Below, piece after piece: positions 17,174-25,854 of a stretch of DNA of 64,000 nucleotides (positions are counted from its first letter, which is position 1; every line of letters begins with the position of its first letter). A program made the position numbers and the translations under genes. The stretch covers positions 1 through 64,000 of the forward strand of contig JACPPF010000023.1 of NCBI GenBank assembly GCA_016191165.1, written 5' to 3'. The notes beneath the pieces are model-generated. The model saw only the letters and a list, made by a program, of their open reading frames with translations, was not told the DNA's origin and ran no database searches. The DNA is from Planctomycetota bacterium (GTDB lineage Bacteria > Planctomycetota > Planctomycetia > Gemmatales > Gemmataceae).

Positions 17174-18460
17174 CTACGATTTGCGTTCGATCCGCTCGCG
17201 TCCGCCCATCCAGGGGCGTAGTACATCGGGAACGACAACGCTGCCGTCGGCCTGCTGGTAATTTTCTAACAGGGCGACCAAACAGCGGCTCACGGCAACG
17301 GCGGTTCCGTTGAGCGTGTGGACGAAACGGGTTCCTTTATGTTTGGGGCCTTTGTAGCGAATATTCAGCCGCCGCGCTTGAAAGTCGGTGCAGTTCGACG
17401 TGCTGGTCACTTCGCCGTATTCGCCATCCTTGCCCCGCGCCGGCATCCACGCTTCGAGGTCGTACTTGCGATACGCCGGCCCGCCCAGATCGCCCGTGCA
17501 AGTGTCGATTACGTGGTACGGCAACTTCAGTCCCTGGAAGATCGCCTCCTCGATCTCGCGAATCTCCTCATGTATCGCGTCCGATTGTTCCGGAGTGCAG
17601 AACACGAACATCTCGACCTTGGTGAATTGATGTACCCGATAGAGTCCGCGCGTGTCGCGCCCCGGCGCCCCGGCCTCCGTGCGGAAACAATGGGACAGGC
17701 CGACGTATTTGCGCGGCAATTTCGCCTCGTCCATGATCTGGTCGCGGTGCATGCCGCCCAGCGTGATCTCCGCGGTCGCGATCAGGCACAGATCGCTATT
17801 GGCAATCGAGTAAATCTGCGTCCCCTCCCCGCGCGGCATGAAGCCGATGCCTTCGAGCACATCGACTCGCGCCAGATCGGGCGTGATAATCGGCGTGTAA
17901 CCGTGCTTGAGCAGCGTGTCCATCGCGTACTGGATCAGCGCCAGTTCGAGTAACACCGCTTCGTTCTTGAGGAAGTAGAATTTCTGCCCCGCGACCGCCG
18001 AGCCCGCCTCGAAATCGACAAGATCGAGCGCCTCGGCCAGCGTAACGTGATCCTTCGGCTTGAAATCGAACTTCGTAGGCTCGCCCCAGACCTTGATGAC
18101 CTTGTTGTCTTCGGGCAGCGCCCCGATCGGCGCGGCCGGATGTGTCATATTCGGAATCGTGCTGACAACCGCCTTCAAGTCGGCTTCGACCTGCTTATGC
18201 TGGGCGTCGAGCTGCCCGACCTCTTCGCGCAACTGCCTGCCGCGGGCGATCGCGTCCTGCTTCTTGGCGGGGTCCTTCTCCTGCCCGACCGACTTGGCGC
18301 TGGCGTTCGCCTCTTGCTGTTTGACCTGCATCGCCGAGATGAGCCGCTTGCGTTCGTCATCGAGCGCGATGACGCGGTCCACGTCGGCCGCGACGTTGCG
18401 GTTCTTGCAGTTGGCTTTGACGGCCTCTAAATGGTCGCGGATGTATTGAGGGTCGAGCAT
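17174..18460 (-). CDS. serS: Seryl-tRNA synthetase
   Basis: A 428-residue class II aminoacyl-tRNA synthetase that charges tRNA-Ser. The N-terminal 110 residues form the expected long antiparallel coiled coil (DDERKRLISAMQVKQQEANA). Motif 2 is visible as CFRTEAGAPGRDTRGLYRVHQF and motif 3 as LNGTAVAVSRCLVALLENYQ; TSNCTDFQARRLNIRY is also diagnostic. The start MLDPQYIRDHLEAVK at 18460 is the canonical SerS N-terminus and has GGAGG upstream. Length is normal, and this is a housekeeping gene. Confidence 0.97.
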   Translation of the reverse strand: MLDPQYIRDHLEAVKANCKNRNVAADVDRVIALDDERKRLISAMQVKQQEANASAKSVGQEKDPAKKQDAIARGRQLREEVGQLDAQHKQVEADLKAVVSTIPNMTHPAAPIGALPEDNKVIKVWGEPTKFDFKPKDHVTLAEALDLVDFEAGSAVAGQKFYFLKNEAVLLELALIQYAMDTLLKHGYTPIITPDLARVDVLEGIGFMPRGEGTQIYSIANSDLCLIATAEITLGGMHRDQIMDEAKLPRKYVGLSHCFRTEAGAPGRDTRGLYRVHQFTKVEMFVFCTPEQSDAIHEEIREIEEAIFQGLKLPYHVIDTCTGDLGGPAYRKYDLEAWMPARGKDGEYGEVTSTSNCTDFQARRLNIRYKGPKHKGTRFVHTLNGTAVAVSRCLVALLENYQQADGSVVVPDVLRPWMGGRERIERKS

Positions 18461-18607
18461 GGTGGGAGTGCCTCCGCCAGGTGTGCTGGTCATTCCTATC
18501 TTATCAATCCACTATCGCGCAGCAGCGGCGTTTGCCGGTTGCCATTGCTCTCGGTCACGGACCCGCTTATCATGCGGGGAGTTGATATCCGCTGGGAGGA
18601 TTCGGAC

Positions 18608-18787
18608 GTGCTACCGCAGAAAAAAAAACGCAAGGCCACGGGCAAACGCAAGAATACCAATCCCAAGGCGAAGCCCCGAACCTTGGCGGAACGGTTAGCC
18701 AACGTCCAAGGGAAGGCGACGGGGTTGCCCGCCGATGCATCGGTTAATCACGATCACTACCTCTACGGCGCTCCCAAGCAGCAATGA
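18608..18787 (+). CDS. Small basic protein, candidate antitoxin of a VapC-type pair
   Basis: A 59-residue protein with a Lys/Arg-rich first third (QKKKRKATGKRKNTNPKAK) and a second half ending NHDHYLYGAPKQQ. A GTG at 18608 with GGGAGG eight bases upstream is preferred to an in-frame ATG at 18572. From memory, small proteins with TLAERL...NHDHYLYG endings are encoded just before PIN-domain toxins in planctomycetes. Here the next frame begins at an overlapping ATGA with MNAIFADTF, typical of such toxins, which supports the antitoxin reading. The partner appears decayed. Confidence 0.55.
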   Translation: MLPQKKKRKATGKRKNTNPKAKPRTLAERLANVQGKATGLPADASVNHDHYLYGAPKQQ

Positions 18788-18900
18788 ATGCGATCTTTGC
18801 GGACACCTTTGTGACCAATTTCAAACACCTTTTGGCCGGACTGGACGATGCTGTATCACCCGATGACCACGCCCGGCGCGAGCCCGTAGCAAGGTGTTGA
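18784..18900 (+). pseudogene. Truncated PIN-domain (VapC-like) toxin remnant
   Basis: A 38-codon frame starts at an ATGA overlap with the preceding small gene and reads MNAIFADTF, the usual N-terminus of a PIN toxin with its first catalytic Asp. It then runs VTNFKHLLAGLDDAVSPDDHARREP and stops. A full PIN domain would need about 130 residues. The rest is missing, and an unrelated minus-strand gene begins just beyond. Decayed toxin is the simplest reading. Confidence 0.45.
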
Positions 18901-18925
18901 GATCGAAGTCTTTTTTGAGGATGGG

Positions 18926-19408
18926 TCAGAAGCACGCACGCGGAATGTTACGCAGGTTTCCTTCGCGCTCAAGAATCAAATCAATCTTGGTTCCATCTGA
19001 GAATGTCAACCAGCATGCACGGCATCGGCGCCCTTCGTCGGGAACCTTCGCCTCACCTGGAAATGTGGGCGGATAGGGCCAGACGAAGTCCTCAATGGTT
19101 TCCTTTTCGACGGCGCCTGCCTTGGCCGCAAAAACACTCAGGTAAGGTAGGAATGCATCGAACGCGTCATCCCGAATGGCGAGATGAAACGCGTAGAATT
19201 TCCTCGGTGACAACAGGTTCGTTGGGGAATCGGCCTCAAACCACAAGGCGACAATCTGATGGTCCGCCTGCGCGGCTTCGCCCCATGCCCACGCGATTTC
19301 GTTGAGACGGTGATCGTCAAAGTAAGTTTTTTTGGTTTCAGACGATTCCATGGTTGGACCGAAATTTTCCGCGAGGAATTCTTGGGCGAGCGAGAAATGC
19401 TCGAACAT
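18926..19408 (-). CDS. Hypothetical protein
   Basis: A 160-residue soluble protein with acidic and aromatic stretches (EIAWAWGEAAQADHQIVALW, AIRDDAFDAFLPYLSVFAAK) and an ending rich in Cys/Arg (GRRCRACWLTFSDGTKIDLI). No family is recognised. The start is uncertain: ATG at 19408 has only a weak GGTGG upstream, while an ATG at 19453 would overlap the preceding gene by 29 bases. It is the second gene of a minus-strand pair after the Rpn-like gene. Confidence 0.55.
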   Translation of the reverse strand: MFEHFSLAQEFLAENFGPTMESSETKKTYFDDHRLNEIAWAWGEAAQADHQIVALWFEADSPTNLLSPRKFYAFHLAIRDDAFDAFLPYLSVFAAKAGAVEKETIEDFVWPYPPTFPGEAKVPDEGRRCRACWLTFSDGTKIDLILEREGNLRNIPRACF

Positions 19409-19424
19409 GCTCGTGCCACCGACA

Positions 19425-20267
19425 CTATTCTTTGATGGCTTCGCGAAACGCATCCAGGTTGTGGCACTGGGCGGCCAGAACGTTCAACTGGATCAGCCGC
19501 TTCTCGTCGCGGAGGCCGCGAAGCAGTTTTGTCACATCGCGCGGCGCCGCGTCGAAGCGTTCTTTCAAAACCGCGATGATGGCCTCATGCAGCGATTCCG
19601 CTTTCCATCGTTGCACAACTGGTGATTCGATCATGGCTCGTTTTCCTTCGAAGAGTTTCAGAAGCTGCGAATCGGGGAAGCGCAGCCCCGTCATCAATTC
19701 CGATATTGCCAGCATATCACCTTGACGGTTGATTGGAGCGTCCGCTTCGATTCGCTGCACGCATTTTTCCAGCACTGTCTCGGGCGGTGATGTCATCCGC
19801 ATGAGGGGCACCCACGGGAGTAGGCCAACATCAGCATCCAGAAACGATTCGGCGGGGAGCGTCCACATTTCCACCGTCCGCCATCCTGCGTCCAGCCGCG
19901 ACCAGTTCAGCTTGCTCGCGACCTCGTGTTGATCGCCGATGCGGAATTTCCCCTTGGGCCGCAACACAAGGAACAGCAAGTCCGGCAAATGGCCCAGCGC
20001 GGAGTACGCCAGCGTCAAATCATCGAGAGCTTGCGTGAGCGCGCGTCGCTCCGGGTAAGTCGCAATCTCCACCAGCACGTGGCACGGCTCCGATTCGCCG
20101 CGGAGAAACGCTTGCAAGAGGCCATCTGGCAAACGGCGATTCTGCACGACTTCGCCCGGCATTGGCTCGGCGCGGACGACATCGCTCAATCCGCCGACGC
20201 GCAGCGCGTCAACCGGGTAATTCTGTAGGAGCCACTTGCCACCAACGTCGTAACGCCGCCTCGCCAT
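19425..20267 (-). CDS. Rpn/transposase-like PD-(D/E)XK family protein
   Basis: A 280-residue protein. Its N-terminal 150 residues resemble the Rpn (recombination-promoting nuclease)/DUF4351-associated family: YDVGGKWLLQNYPVDALR, then EIATYPERRALTQALDDLTLAYS where the nuclease core and helix would lie, and a later LPDLLFLVLRPKGKF strand. The C-terminal half is helical (LHEAIIAVLKERFDAAPRDV), as in cyanobacterial and planctomycete relatives. Function is unproven; Rpn homologues cut DNA in vitro. The catalytic residues could not be assigned with certainty. Confidence 0.55.
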   Translation of the reverse strand: MARRRYDVGGKWLLQNYPVDALRVGGLSDVVRAEPMPGEVVQNRRLPDGLLQAFLRGESEPCHVLVEIATYPERRALTQALDDLTLAYSALGHLPDLLFLVLRPKGKFRIGDQHEVASKLNWSRLDAGWRTVEMWTLPAESFLDADVGLLPWVPLMRMTSPPETVLEKCVQRIEADAPINRQGDMLAISELMTGLRFPDSQLLKLFEGKRAMIESPVVQRWKAESLHEAIIAVLKERFDAAPRDVTKLLRGLRDEKRLIQLNVLAAQCHNLDAFREAIKE

Positions 20268-20313
20268 GGGCGTCCAACCTCACCCGGACATTTTACACGC
20301 GGAACTACCTTCG

Positions 20314-21258
20314 TTACCCCACCCGAAACGCCAGCGCCTTCCCCGCCAGCCCCGCCAGCAGATTCTCGATCGACACCTGGGCCATGCGCTGGCGCGTCTC
20401 GACCGTCGCGCTGCCCAGGTGCGGGGCGATGATCACGTTGTCGAGTTTCAACAACGGATGATCGCGCGGCAACGGCTCCGGGTCGGTCACGTCCAGCGCG
20501 GCGCCGAAAATCGTTCGCAATTGCAACGCTTCTGTCAACGCATCGGTATCGACAACGGGGCCGCGGGCGACGTTCACCAGAATCGCGGTCGGTTTCATTG
20601 CCGCCAGTTCGGTTCTGCCGATGAGGTGCCGCGTCTGGGCGGTGAGAGGCACGGTCAGCACGACGTAATCGGATTTGGTCAGCAGTGCCTCGCGCGGCAA
20701 GTACTGGACTCCGAGCGATTGCTCCACGTCCACGCGGCGCTGGCGGTTGTGGTAGAGCACGGTCATGTCGAAGGCGCGCGCCCGCCGCGCGACCTGGGCG
20801 CCGATGCGGCCCAGGCCGATGATGCCGAGCGTGGCGTGATGAATCTCCCGGCCCAAGAGATAGGACGGATCGTAGCGCACGAAGTCGGGGCCCTTGGCGT
20901 AGCGGTCGCCTTCGATCAGCCTCCGTCCCGCGGCCAGCAGCAGGGTGAACGCCTGATCGGCGGTTGCGCCGTCGAGAATGCCCGGCGTGTTGCCCACGGG
21001 AATACCCCGCGCCGTCGCGGCGGGCACGTCGATGTGATCGACGCCGACGCCAAAGTTGCTGATGACGCGCACGCCCGGCAACTTCGCCAGTAAAGTCGGG
21101 TCCACGGTTGGATGGCCGTAGGTGTAGATCGCGGCGATCGTCGCGGCGCCAGGTTCGTCCGCCGCGTGCCAAGGGACCAACTCGACGTGCGAGCGCAACG
21201 CCTCGGCAATCGCCGGGGATACGGGCAAATCGGCGAGCACTCGCGGCAATTTTGGCAT
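20314..21258 (-). CDS. D-isomer-specific 2-hydroxyacid dehydrogenase (glyoxylate/hydroxypyruvate reductase-like)
   Basis: A 314-residue NAD(P)-dependent reductase of 2-keto acids. The Rossmann motif GLGRIG is at 148-153, the substrate Arg in NVARG at 232, the catalytic Glu in DPEP at 261 and the His of APHLGS at 280. The basic NRQRR that follows the second strand (171-175) favours NADPH. The NFGVGVDHID sequence near 68-77 is typical of the GhrB-like subgroup. GGAGAA precedes the start by six bases. Substrate is inferred only to class level. Confidence 0.9.
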   Translation of the reverse strand: MPKLPRVLADLPVSPAIAEALRSHVELVPWHAADEPGAATIAAIYTYGHPTVDPTLLAKLPGVRVISNFGVGVDHIDVPAATARGIPVGNTPGILDGATADQAFTLLLAAGRRLIEGDRYAKGPDFVRYDPSYLLGREIHHATLGIIGLGRIGAQVARRARAFDMTVLYHNRQRRVDVEQSLGVQYLPREALLTKSDYVVLTVPLTAQTRHLIGRTELAAMKPTAILVNVARGPVVDTDALTEALQLRTIFGAALDVTDPEPLPRDHPLLKLDNVIIAPHLGSATVETRQRMAQVSIENLLAGLAGKALAFRVG

Positions 21259-21276
21259 ACGTGATTCTCCGCCATT

Positions 21277-21345
21277 GTTTAGCCGCTCGCCTCTGGCGAG
21301 CGGTCCGGGGGCGCGTCACCCGCACGCCAAAGGCGAGCGGCTAAG
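21277..21345. repeat. Inverted repeat, TTAGCCGCTCGCC family, supplying a stop codon
   Basis: The left arm GTTTAGCCGCTCGCCTCTGG (21277-21296) and right arm near 21324-21345 are inverted copies. The right arm contains the TAG that ends the methyltransferase gene. A single arm of the same family is at 23542-23570. Confidence 0.8.
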
Positions 21346-22165
21346 CCTCGCAGGCAACGCGGAAGATGCCCCACGCGGGAGGCAGGTTTTCGGTGGGAAG
21401 TTCGCGCAGCAATCGGCATTGCCGGGCGATTTCGCCGAAACTCATGATCCCCAGCGAGTCGAGGCGCGGACCGACCTCGTCGTAGAACATCAGCATGTTC
21501 TCGACCGTCAAAGCATCGGAGCGCGTCTCGACCCAGGCGGAGCGGACGTTGCGATACCCGGCCATCGAGAGCGTTTGCGCCAGCGTCGCCCCGACGGCGG
21601 GCGAAATGTGGTTGGCGAGGTAGAGTTGATTGATTGCCGTCCCCCACATGCTCAGCGGCGCCAGTTCCGGGCGACCGGTCGCCTCCAGGTACGCCAGTCG
21701 TCCGAGCGGGGTGCGGAAATCGGGTTCGAGAAATCCGATGCGCGTACCGGGCTTGAGACGCGCACGCAGCCGACCGAGGAGAAACTCCACCATTGGGATG
21801 TGGTGCAGCATCGTCCGGGCCGTCACCACGTCCGCGCCTTCGAGCCAACTCCCAAGCTTAGCGATGTCGGCAAGCACCGGCTCAAAGCGAGCGGGCCCCA
21901 GATTCTCGCATAGCGCTTTCGCCTGGTGGAGCAAGCCCTCGCTCGAATCGACGCCGATCAGCACGCCTCCCTCGCCCAGCCGACGCAGCACGCGCTTGCT
22001 GAAACTGCCCGCCCCGCAGCCAAACTCGACGACGCGATCCGCTGGCATCAGGGCAAGGTCGTCGAGCAATTGCTCGGACACCGCGGCGAAGTGCGCGTCC
22101 TGAACCTCAAGCCGGCGCGCGGCCCGCTGCGAATCGCCGAGGATGTACGGTTGGGATGACTTCAT
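21341..22165 (-). CDS. SAM-dependent class I methyltransferase
   Basis: A 274-residue cytosolic methyltransferase. Motif I, the SAM-binding loop, is VVEFGCGAGSFS (45-56). An acidic strand end follows (LIGVDSSEGLLHQAK), then a post-motif LEGADVVTARTMLHHIP and RLKPGTRIGFLEPDF. The pattern is that of the UbiE/Methyltransf_25 group. The substrate is unknown. Its TAG stop lies within the flanking inverted repeat, so the natural C-terminus may have been altered. The next gene upstream on the same strand ends 28 bases before the start. Confidence 0.85.
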   Translation of the reverse strand: MKSSQPYILGDSQRAARRLEVQDAHFAAVSEQLLDDLALMPADRVVEFGCGAGSFSKRVLRRLGEGGVLIGVDSSEGLLHQAKALCENLGPARFEPVLADIAKLGSWLEGADVVTARTMLHHIPMVEFLLGRLRARLKPGTRIGFLEPDFRTPLGRLAYLEATGRPELAPLSMWGTAINQLYLANHISPAVGATLAQTLSMAGYRNVRSAWVETRSDALTVENMLMFYDEVGPRLDSLGIMSFGEIARQCRLLRELPTENLPPAWGIFRVACEA

Positions 22166-22192
22166 GAAATTCTCGCCGCATGCGCCTGGCTC

Positions 22193-23527
22193 TTACTTGA
22201 GGACCCGGTGTTTTGACAGCGTCATGGTCTTGACGCCCTGTCCGTCCGAGGCCGAGGTGACGACGGTGATCTGCGCCGGCAGATCCCACGAACCCAGGCG
22301 CGTCCAGCGATTCTGGATTGTTTCGACCCGTTTGAGGCCCCCGGTTTTGCCGTCCCAGTATTGGACCGTATACGTTCGCGGCAGAAACTTCTTGTCGGCG
22401 TTCAAGTCGTTGTCGAGCACGGTGATCGTCATGTTGGTCTTGCCGAGCAGGCGGTTGACGACCATGATCTGCCGATCCTTGACGCGATAGCTTGACGCGA
22501 ACTTACCGCCCTGGAAAATCACCAGTCGGCCCAGGGGATGATCGATCTCGTCATCGGCGAAGCGCAACACGGGCGGCTTACTTTGTGGGCGGGAGACGCG
22601 GTGGAGCACCATCGATTCCATCTGCTCGCGGACCCAGGGCGCGACGACCTCGTCCTCCCTCTCCATATCCACATTCCCCTTGGCGGACACGGTCAGGGCA
22701 CTCTTCCAGACGCGCCCGTCAGCATACGCCCGAACTTCGGCGGCGAAACCCGGGAACTTGTTCCAGGATGCTCGCGCCGCCATCGCCTCCTGGAACATCC
22801 GCACCGCCGCCGTGTCGGGTTGCTGGGTTTGCAGTGGCCAGGCGAACGATACCGTCGCGAATTCGCGAATCTCCTCGTACTTCTGGCCGTTGTGGACGCC
22901 CACTTCCTTGAGCGTTTGGCTGGTGTAGACGGCGAAGTAGCCTGACGATGCTGGTTTCCACGCGGCCCGGCCAGAGGCGTCGGCGCGGAACTGGTGGTCC
23001 TTCAAATCGGTCGTGATGCCGATGAATTCCGCCTTGGGGACCGGCTTGCCATGGCGCAGCGCGACGAACTCCAAAGCATCACCCTTGGGGCGGACCTGGA
23101 TCTCAAACGGCGTCTTTGGACGGGCCTGAAGTTTCGCCATCTCCGCCGCATCGCCCGAAATGGCCTTGGGGTAATAGCGCAAGAGAAACGGCGTCTTCTT
23201 GGGCCGGGCGAGAACGCCATAGGTGCATTCTCCTATTACGGAAACGGCGCCGCTGGCGGGAACCAGGGCGCGCAGCCGATCGGCCGACGTGTGAACCGTG
23301 AGTGCCTCGAACACCCCGGGACGGGCTTGCATCCAGAGCTTGGCGTGCGCGATCTTGCCGACAAACTTCGGATCGCCCGCGTCGGCGCGGTCGCTGAAGT
23401 ACACCTCCGCAAATCGCCCACCCTCGGCCGGGGCCTTGAGGCGAATGAACAGAAAATGCCCCTGCGCGATTTCCGCGCCGGCAAGGATCAGACCCAGAGC
23501 AAATAGGCAAAATCGAATGATCGTCAT
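22193..23527 (-). CDS. Exported protein with DUF4198-like N-terminal and DUF3386-like C-terminal halves
   Basis: A 444-residue protein with a Sec signal peptide (MTIIRFCLFALGLILAGAE). The N-terminal half begins QGHFLFIRLKAP, reminiscent of DUF4198/nickel-transport-associated beta domains. The C-terminal half from FQEAMAARASWNKFPGF, with the acidic GNVDMEREDEVVAPWVREQM, resembles DUF3386, known mainly from cyanobacteria and planctomycetes. Both matches are from memory. The start at 23527 is chosen over an ATG four codons earlier; neither has a strong ribosome site. It may be co-transcribed with the downstream methyltransferase. Confidence 0.7.
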   Translation of the reverse strand: MTIIRFCLFALGLILAGAEIAQGHFLFIRLKAPAEGGRFAEVYFSDRADAGDPKFVGKIAHAKLWMQARPGVFEALTVHTSADRLRALVPASGAVSVIGECTYGVLARPKKTPFLLRYYPKAISGDAAEMAKLQARPKTPFEIQVRPKGDALEFVALRHGKPVPKAEFIGITTDLKDHQFRADASGRAAWKPASSGYFAVYTSQTLKEVGVHNGQKYEEIREFATVSFAWPLQTQQPDTAAVRMFQEAMAARASWNKFPGFAAEVRAYADGRVWKSALTVSAKGNVDMEREDEVVAPWVREQMESMVLHRVSRPQSKPPVLRFADDEIDHPLGRLVIFQGGKFASSYRVKDRQIMVVNRLLGKTNMTITVLDNDLNADKKFLPRTYTVQYWDGKTGGLKRVETIQNRWTRLGSWDLPAQITVVTSASDGQGVKTMTLSKHRVLK

Positions 23528-23541
23528 GGCACACCCCATTC

Positions 23542-23570
23542 CGTTTAGCCGCTCGCCTCTGGCGAGCGTG
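23542..23570. repeat. Single copy of the TTAGCCGCTCGCC repeat arm
   Basis: GTTTAGCCGCTCGCCTCTGG recurs here identically to 21277-21296, seven bases before the stop of the PQQ-propeller gene. It forms a short internal palindrome (GCTCGCC..GGCGAGC). Confidence 0.75.
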
Positions 23571-23576
23571 AAACCG

Positions 23577-24839
23577 CTATTGTCCCAAACAATAAAGAAA
23601 CTCGCGGCGCTGCCCTTTCTGATTGACGGCGACGCGCAGGTAAATGCGTCCGCCGCAGATCGCGGGTGTCGCCATCACCTCGTCGCCGAGTTGATTCTCG
23701 GCGATGGCCTCGAAGCCGTTCGGATCGGCCTTGAAGATAAAGGTGCGCCCCGATTCGTTGGCCGCGTAAAGGCGATCACCAACCAGAATCAGCGACGCGG
23801 TGAAGGCGCCGCCGAGCCGGGCCTTCCAGACTTCCTTGCCGGTGTCGAATTTCCAGCACGACGCGATGCCGCCATCCTGCACGGCATAGAGGTAGCCGTC
23901 GCGTTCGATCATCGAGGGCACGTAGACCTTGGTCTTGCTTTCCCAGGCGACCTTGCCGGAGCCGTCAGCGTGAATGGCGGCGACATGGTTCTTCGGGAAC
24001 CCGCCGCTGGTGATGATGAGCCTGCCATCGGTGACGGTCGAGGTAACGCACTCGGTGGTCGCGCCCGGGATTTCCCAGTTCGTTTTGCCGGTCAGCGGAT
24101 CGAGGCTCGTCACCAGCTCGCAGCCAATGAAGAAAAGCTGGTCGCGGCCTGCCACTTTAAGAATGACCGGCGAGGCGTAGTTGGGCATCTTGGGCCTCTG
24201 GACCTTCCATACGAATTTTCCGGTATCGCGTTCAAGGGCGGCCAGAACCCCTTTTCCCTTGTTGTCGGCCGAGACGATGACGAGCGCTTGATACACCGCG
24301 GGGGAGGACCCGAATCCCTGGTGCAAGACATAGTCGGTGACCTTGGTCTGCCAAAGCTGCTTGCCGGCGCGATCCAGGGCGGTGGTGTAGATGGCCTGAT
24401 TGTTGAGGAAATTGCAGAAGATGCGCTGCCCATCGGAGGCGAGCGTGGCGGAGGCGAGCGTGCTCTTGCTGTTGCCCGCCTTGGTCAGGCCGCCGCGGTG
24501 AACCGTCGTGTGCCAGACAAGCTTGCCGGTGCGGCGATCATGGCAGAGCACCGATTGCGTTTGTTCCTTGAAATCAGCGGTCGCCAGGAGGACGTGTTCG
24601 CCGACCACGATCGGAGCGCCATGCCCGCGGCCCGGGACCGGCGCTTTCCACAGCACATTCTCGGTCTCGCTCCATTTGATCGGCGGCTTTTGCTTCGTCT
24701 CGGCCACGCCATTCCGATTGGGACCGCGCCACCACGGCCAATCGTTCGGGCCCACCACAATCGGCCCCGCGCCATCCGGCGGCGCCGCGGCGCCAGCGAA
24801 CATCGGAACCACCACCAGCGCGAAAAGCAATCTCGACAT
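23577..24839 (-). CDS. Exported PQQ-like beta-propeller repeat protein
   Basis: A 420-residue protein with a signal peptide (MSRLLFALVVVPMFAGAAA) and a planctomycete-typical entry WPWWRGPNRNGVAET. Repeats of the PQQ-propeller type follow, each with a D-x-x-T-G-K-x-x-W core: DRRTGKLVW, ERDTGKFVW, DPLTGKTNW and KFDTGKEVW. Such eight-bladed propellers occur in BamB and in quinoprotein dehydrogenases; no dehydrogenase catalytic residues were identified, so a binding or scaffold role outside the cytoplasm is more likely. It is the first gene of a probable minus-strand operon running on through 22193. Confidence 0.88.
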   Translation of the reverse strand: MSRLLFALVVVPMFAGAAAPPDGAGPIVVGPNDWPWWRGPNRNGVAETKQKPPIKWSETENVLWKAPVPGRGHGAPIVVGEHVLLATADFKEQTQSVLCHDRRTGKLVWHTTVHRGGLTKAGNSKSTLASATLASDGQRIFCNFLNNQAIYTTALDRAGKQLWQTKVTDYVLHQGFGSSPAVYQALVIVSADNKGKGVLAALERDTGKFVWKVQRPKMPNYASPVILKVAGRDQLFFIGCELVTSLDPLTGKTNWEIPGATTECVTSTVTDGRLIITSGGFPKNHVAAIHADGSGKVAWESKTKVYVPSMIERDGYLYAVQDGGIASCWKFDTGKEVWKARLGGAFTASLILVGDRLYAANESGRTFIFKADPNGFEAIAENQLGDEVMATPAICGGRIYLRVAVNQKGQRREFLYCLGQ

Positions 24840-24918
24840 GGGAAGTGCGACTCCAGGCGGGAAATAGCGGACTGATGAAGGGAGATTTTAGCGACTTGGT
24901 CAGAAATAGCTATCCAAT

Positions 24919-24946
24919 AGGTTAGCCGGAAGCGCAAGCGACGGAT
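24919..24946. repeat. Half-copy of the TTAGCCGGAAGCGCAAGCGACGG repeat
   Basis: The arm TTAGCCGGAAGCGCAAGCG, seen with its inverted partner at 61-123, occurs alone here in the divergent gap between the PQQ-propeller gene and the isomerase gene. Confidence 0.65.
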
Positions 24947-24981
24947 TCCCCTTCTTCCACGCGCTCACCCCGAGGAAAGCC

Positions 24982-25854
24982 ATGAAACTCGCCATCGATT
25001 CGTATTGCTATCATCGTTATTTCGGTGAGATCTACCCGGACCTGCAAACCGATCCCGGCAAGCGCATGACCGTCTGGGATTTTCTGCGCCGCGCCCACAA
25101 GCTCGGCGTCGCAGGCGTGTCGCTGGAGTCGTGCTTCATGCCGACGCTTGACGATCGCTTTCTTGACGACCTGCGTGCCAAACTCGACGAGTACGGCCTC
25201 GAACGCGTCTGGGCTTGGGGACACCCCGACGGCCTGGCGTCCGGCACAGACCGCGTGGCCGAGAACGACCTCGTGCGCCATCTCGAATTTGCCCGCCGCA
25301 TCGGCGCTCCCGTCATGCGCATCGTCGGCGGCAGCCGGCGCACCCGGCCTGACTCCTGGTCGATGCACAAGCGGCAATTGAGCCGAATGCTCAAACGCTT
25401 GGTCGGCCCGGCGGAAAATCATGGCGTGGAACTTGCAATTGAAAACCACCTCGATGTGCTCGCGGACGAAATGCTCGACTTGATCAACACGGTGAATTCG
25501 CGCTGGCTTGGCGTATGCCTTGATACGGGCAATAACCTACGCATGTTCGAAGACCCGCTTCACGTCGCAAAACGGCTCGCCCCCTTTACCAGGGCCACGC
25601 ATATCAAGGACATCGGCGTCCATCGGGGCAACCCGCGCGACTTCAGCTTTTGGCCGAGCGTTCCCATCGGCAAGGGGCTGGTGGATATCGAAGGAATTCT
25701 CGCCCTCCTTCGGAAGCACCGCTATCAGGGTCTGCTTGCGATCGAGGTCGATTACCTGCACCCCGATTTCGGCACGGAAGATCGAGCGGTCGCCGCGAGT
25801 GTGAGACGCCTGCGCGAGATGCTGGCGCTCGCCGGGCCAACACGCCGGACCTAG
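24982..25854 (+). CDS. Sugar phosphate isomerase/epimerase family protein (AP endonuclease 2-like TIM barrel)
   Basis: A 290-residue TIM-barrel protein. The barrel strands include MKLAIDSYCYHRYF, GVAGVSLESCFMP, ELAIENHLDV, LGVCLDTGNNL, ATHIKDIG and LLAIEVDY. Glu in ELAIEN, Asp in CLDTGN, His in THIKD and Glu in IEVDY fit the metal ligands of this superfamily. The enzyme would isomerise or epimerise a sugar or polyol; the substrate is unknown. GAGGAAAG precedes the ATG. Its TAG stop overlaps the stop of the convergent lipoprotein gene in a shared CTAG. Confidence 0.85.
   Translation: MKLAIDSYCYHRYFGEIYPDLQTDPGKRMTVWDFLRRAHKLGVAGVSLESCFMPTLDDRFLDDLRAKLDEYGLERVWAWGHPDGLASGTDRVAENDLVRHLEFARRIGAPVMRIVGGSRRTRPDSWSMHKRQLSRMLKRLVGPAENHGVELAIENHLDVLADEMLDLINTVNSRWLGVCLDTGNNLRMFEDPLHVAKRLAPFTRATHIKDIGVHRGNPRDFSFWPSVPIGKGLVDIEGILALLRKHRYQGLLAIEVDYLHPDFGTEDRAVAASVRRLREMLALAGPTRRT

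Noticed and set aside
20186-21325. A 379-codon minus-strand frame
   Set aside because: It is a shifted frame of the 2-hydroxyacid dehydrogenase gene, Arg-rich and without domains.
23298-24875. A 525-codon plus-strand open frame
   Set aside because: It is antisense to the DUF3386-like and PQQ-propeller genes, which have signal peptides, domain motifs and ribosome sites; long antisense frames are common in GC-rich DNA.
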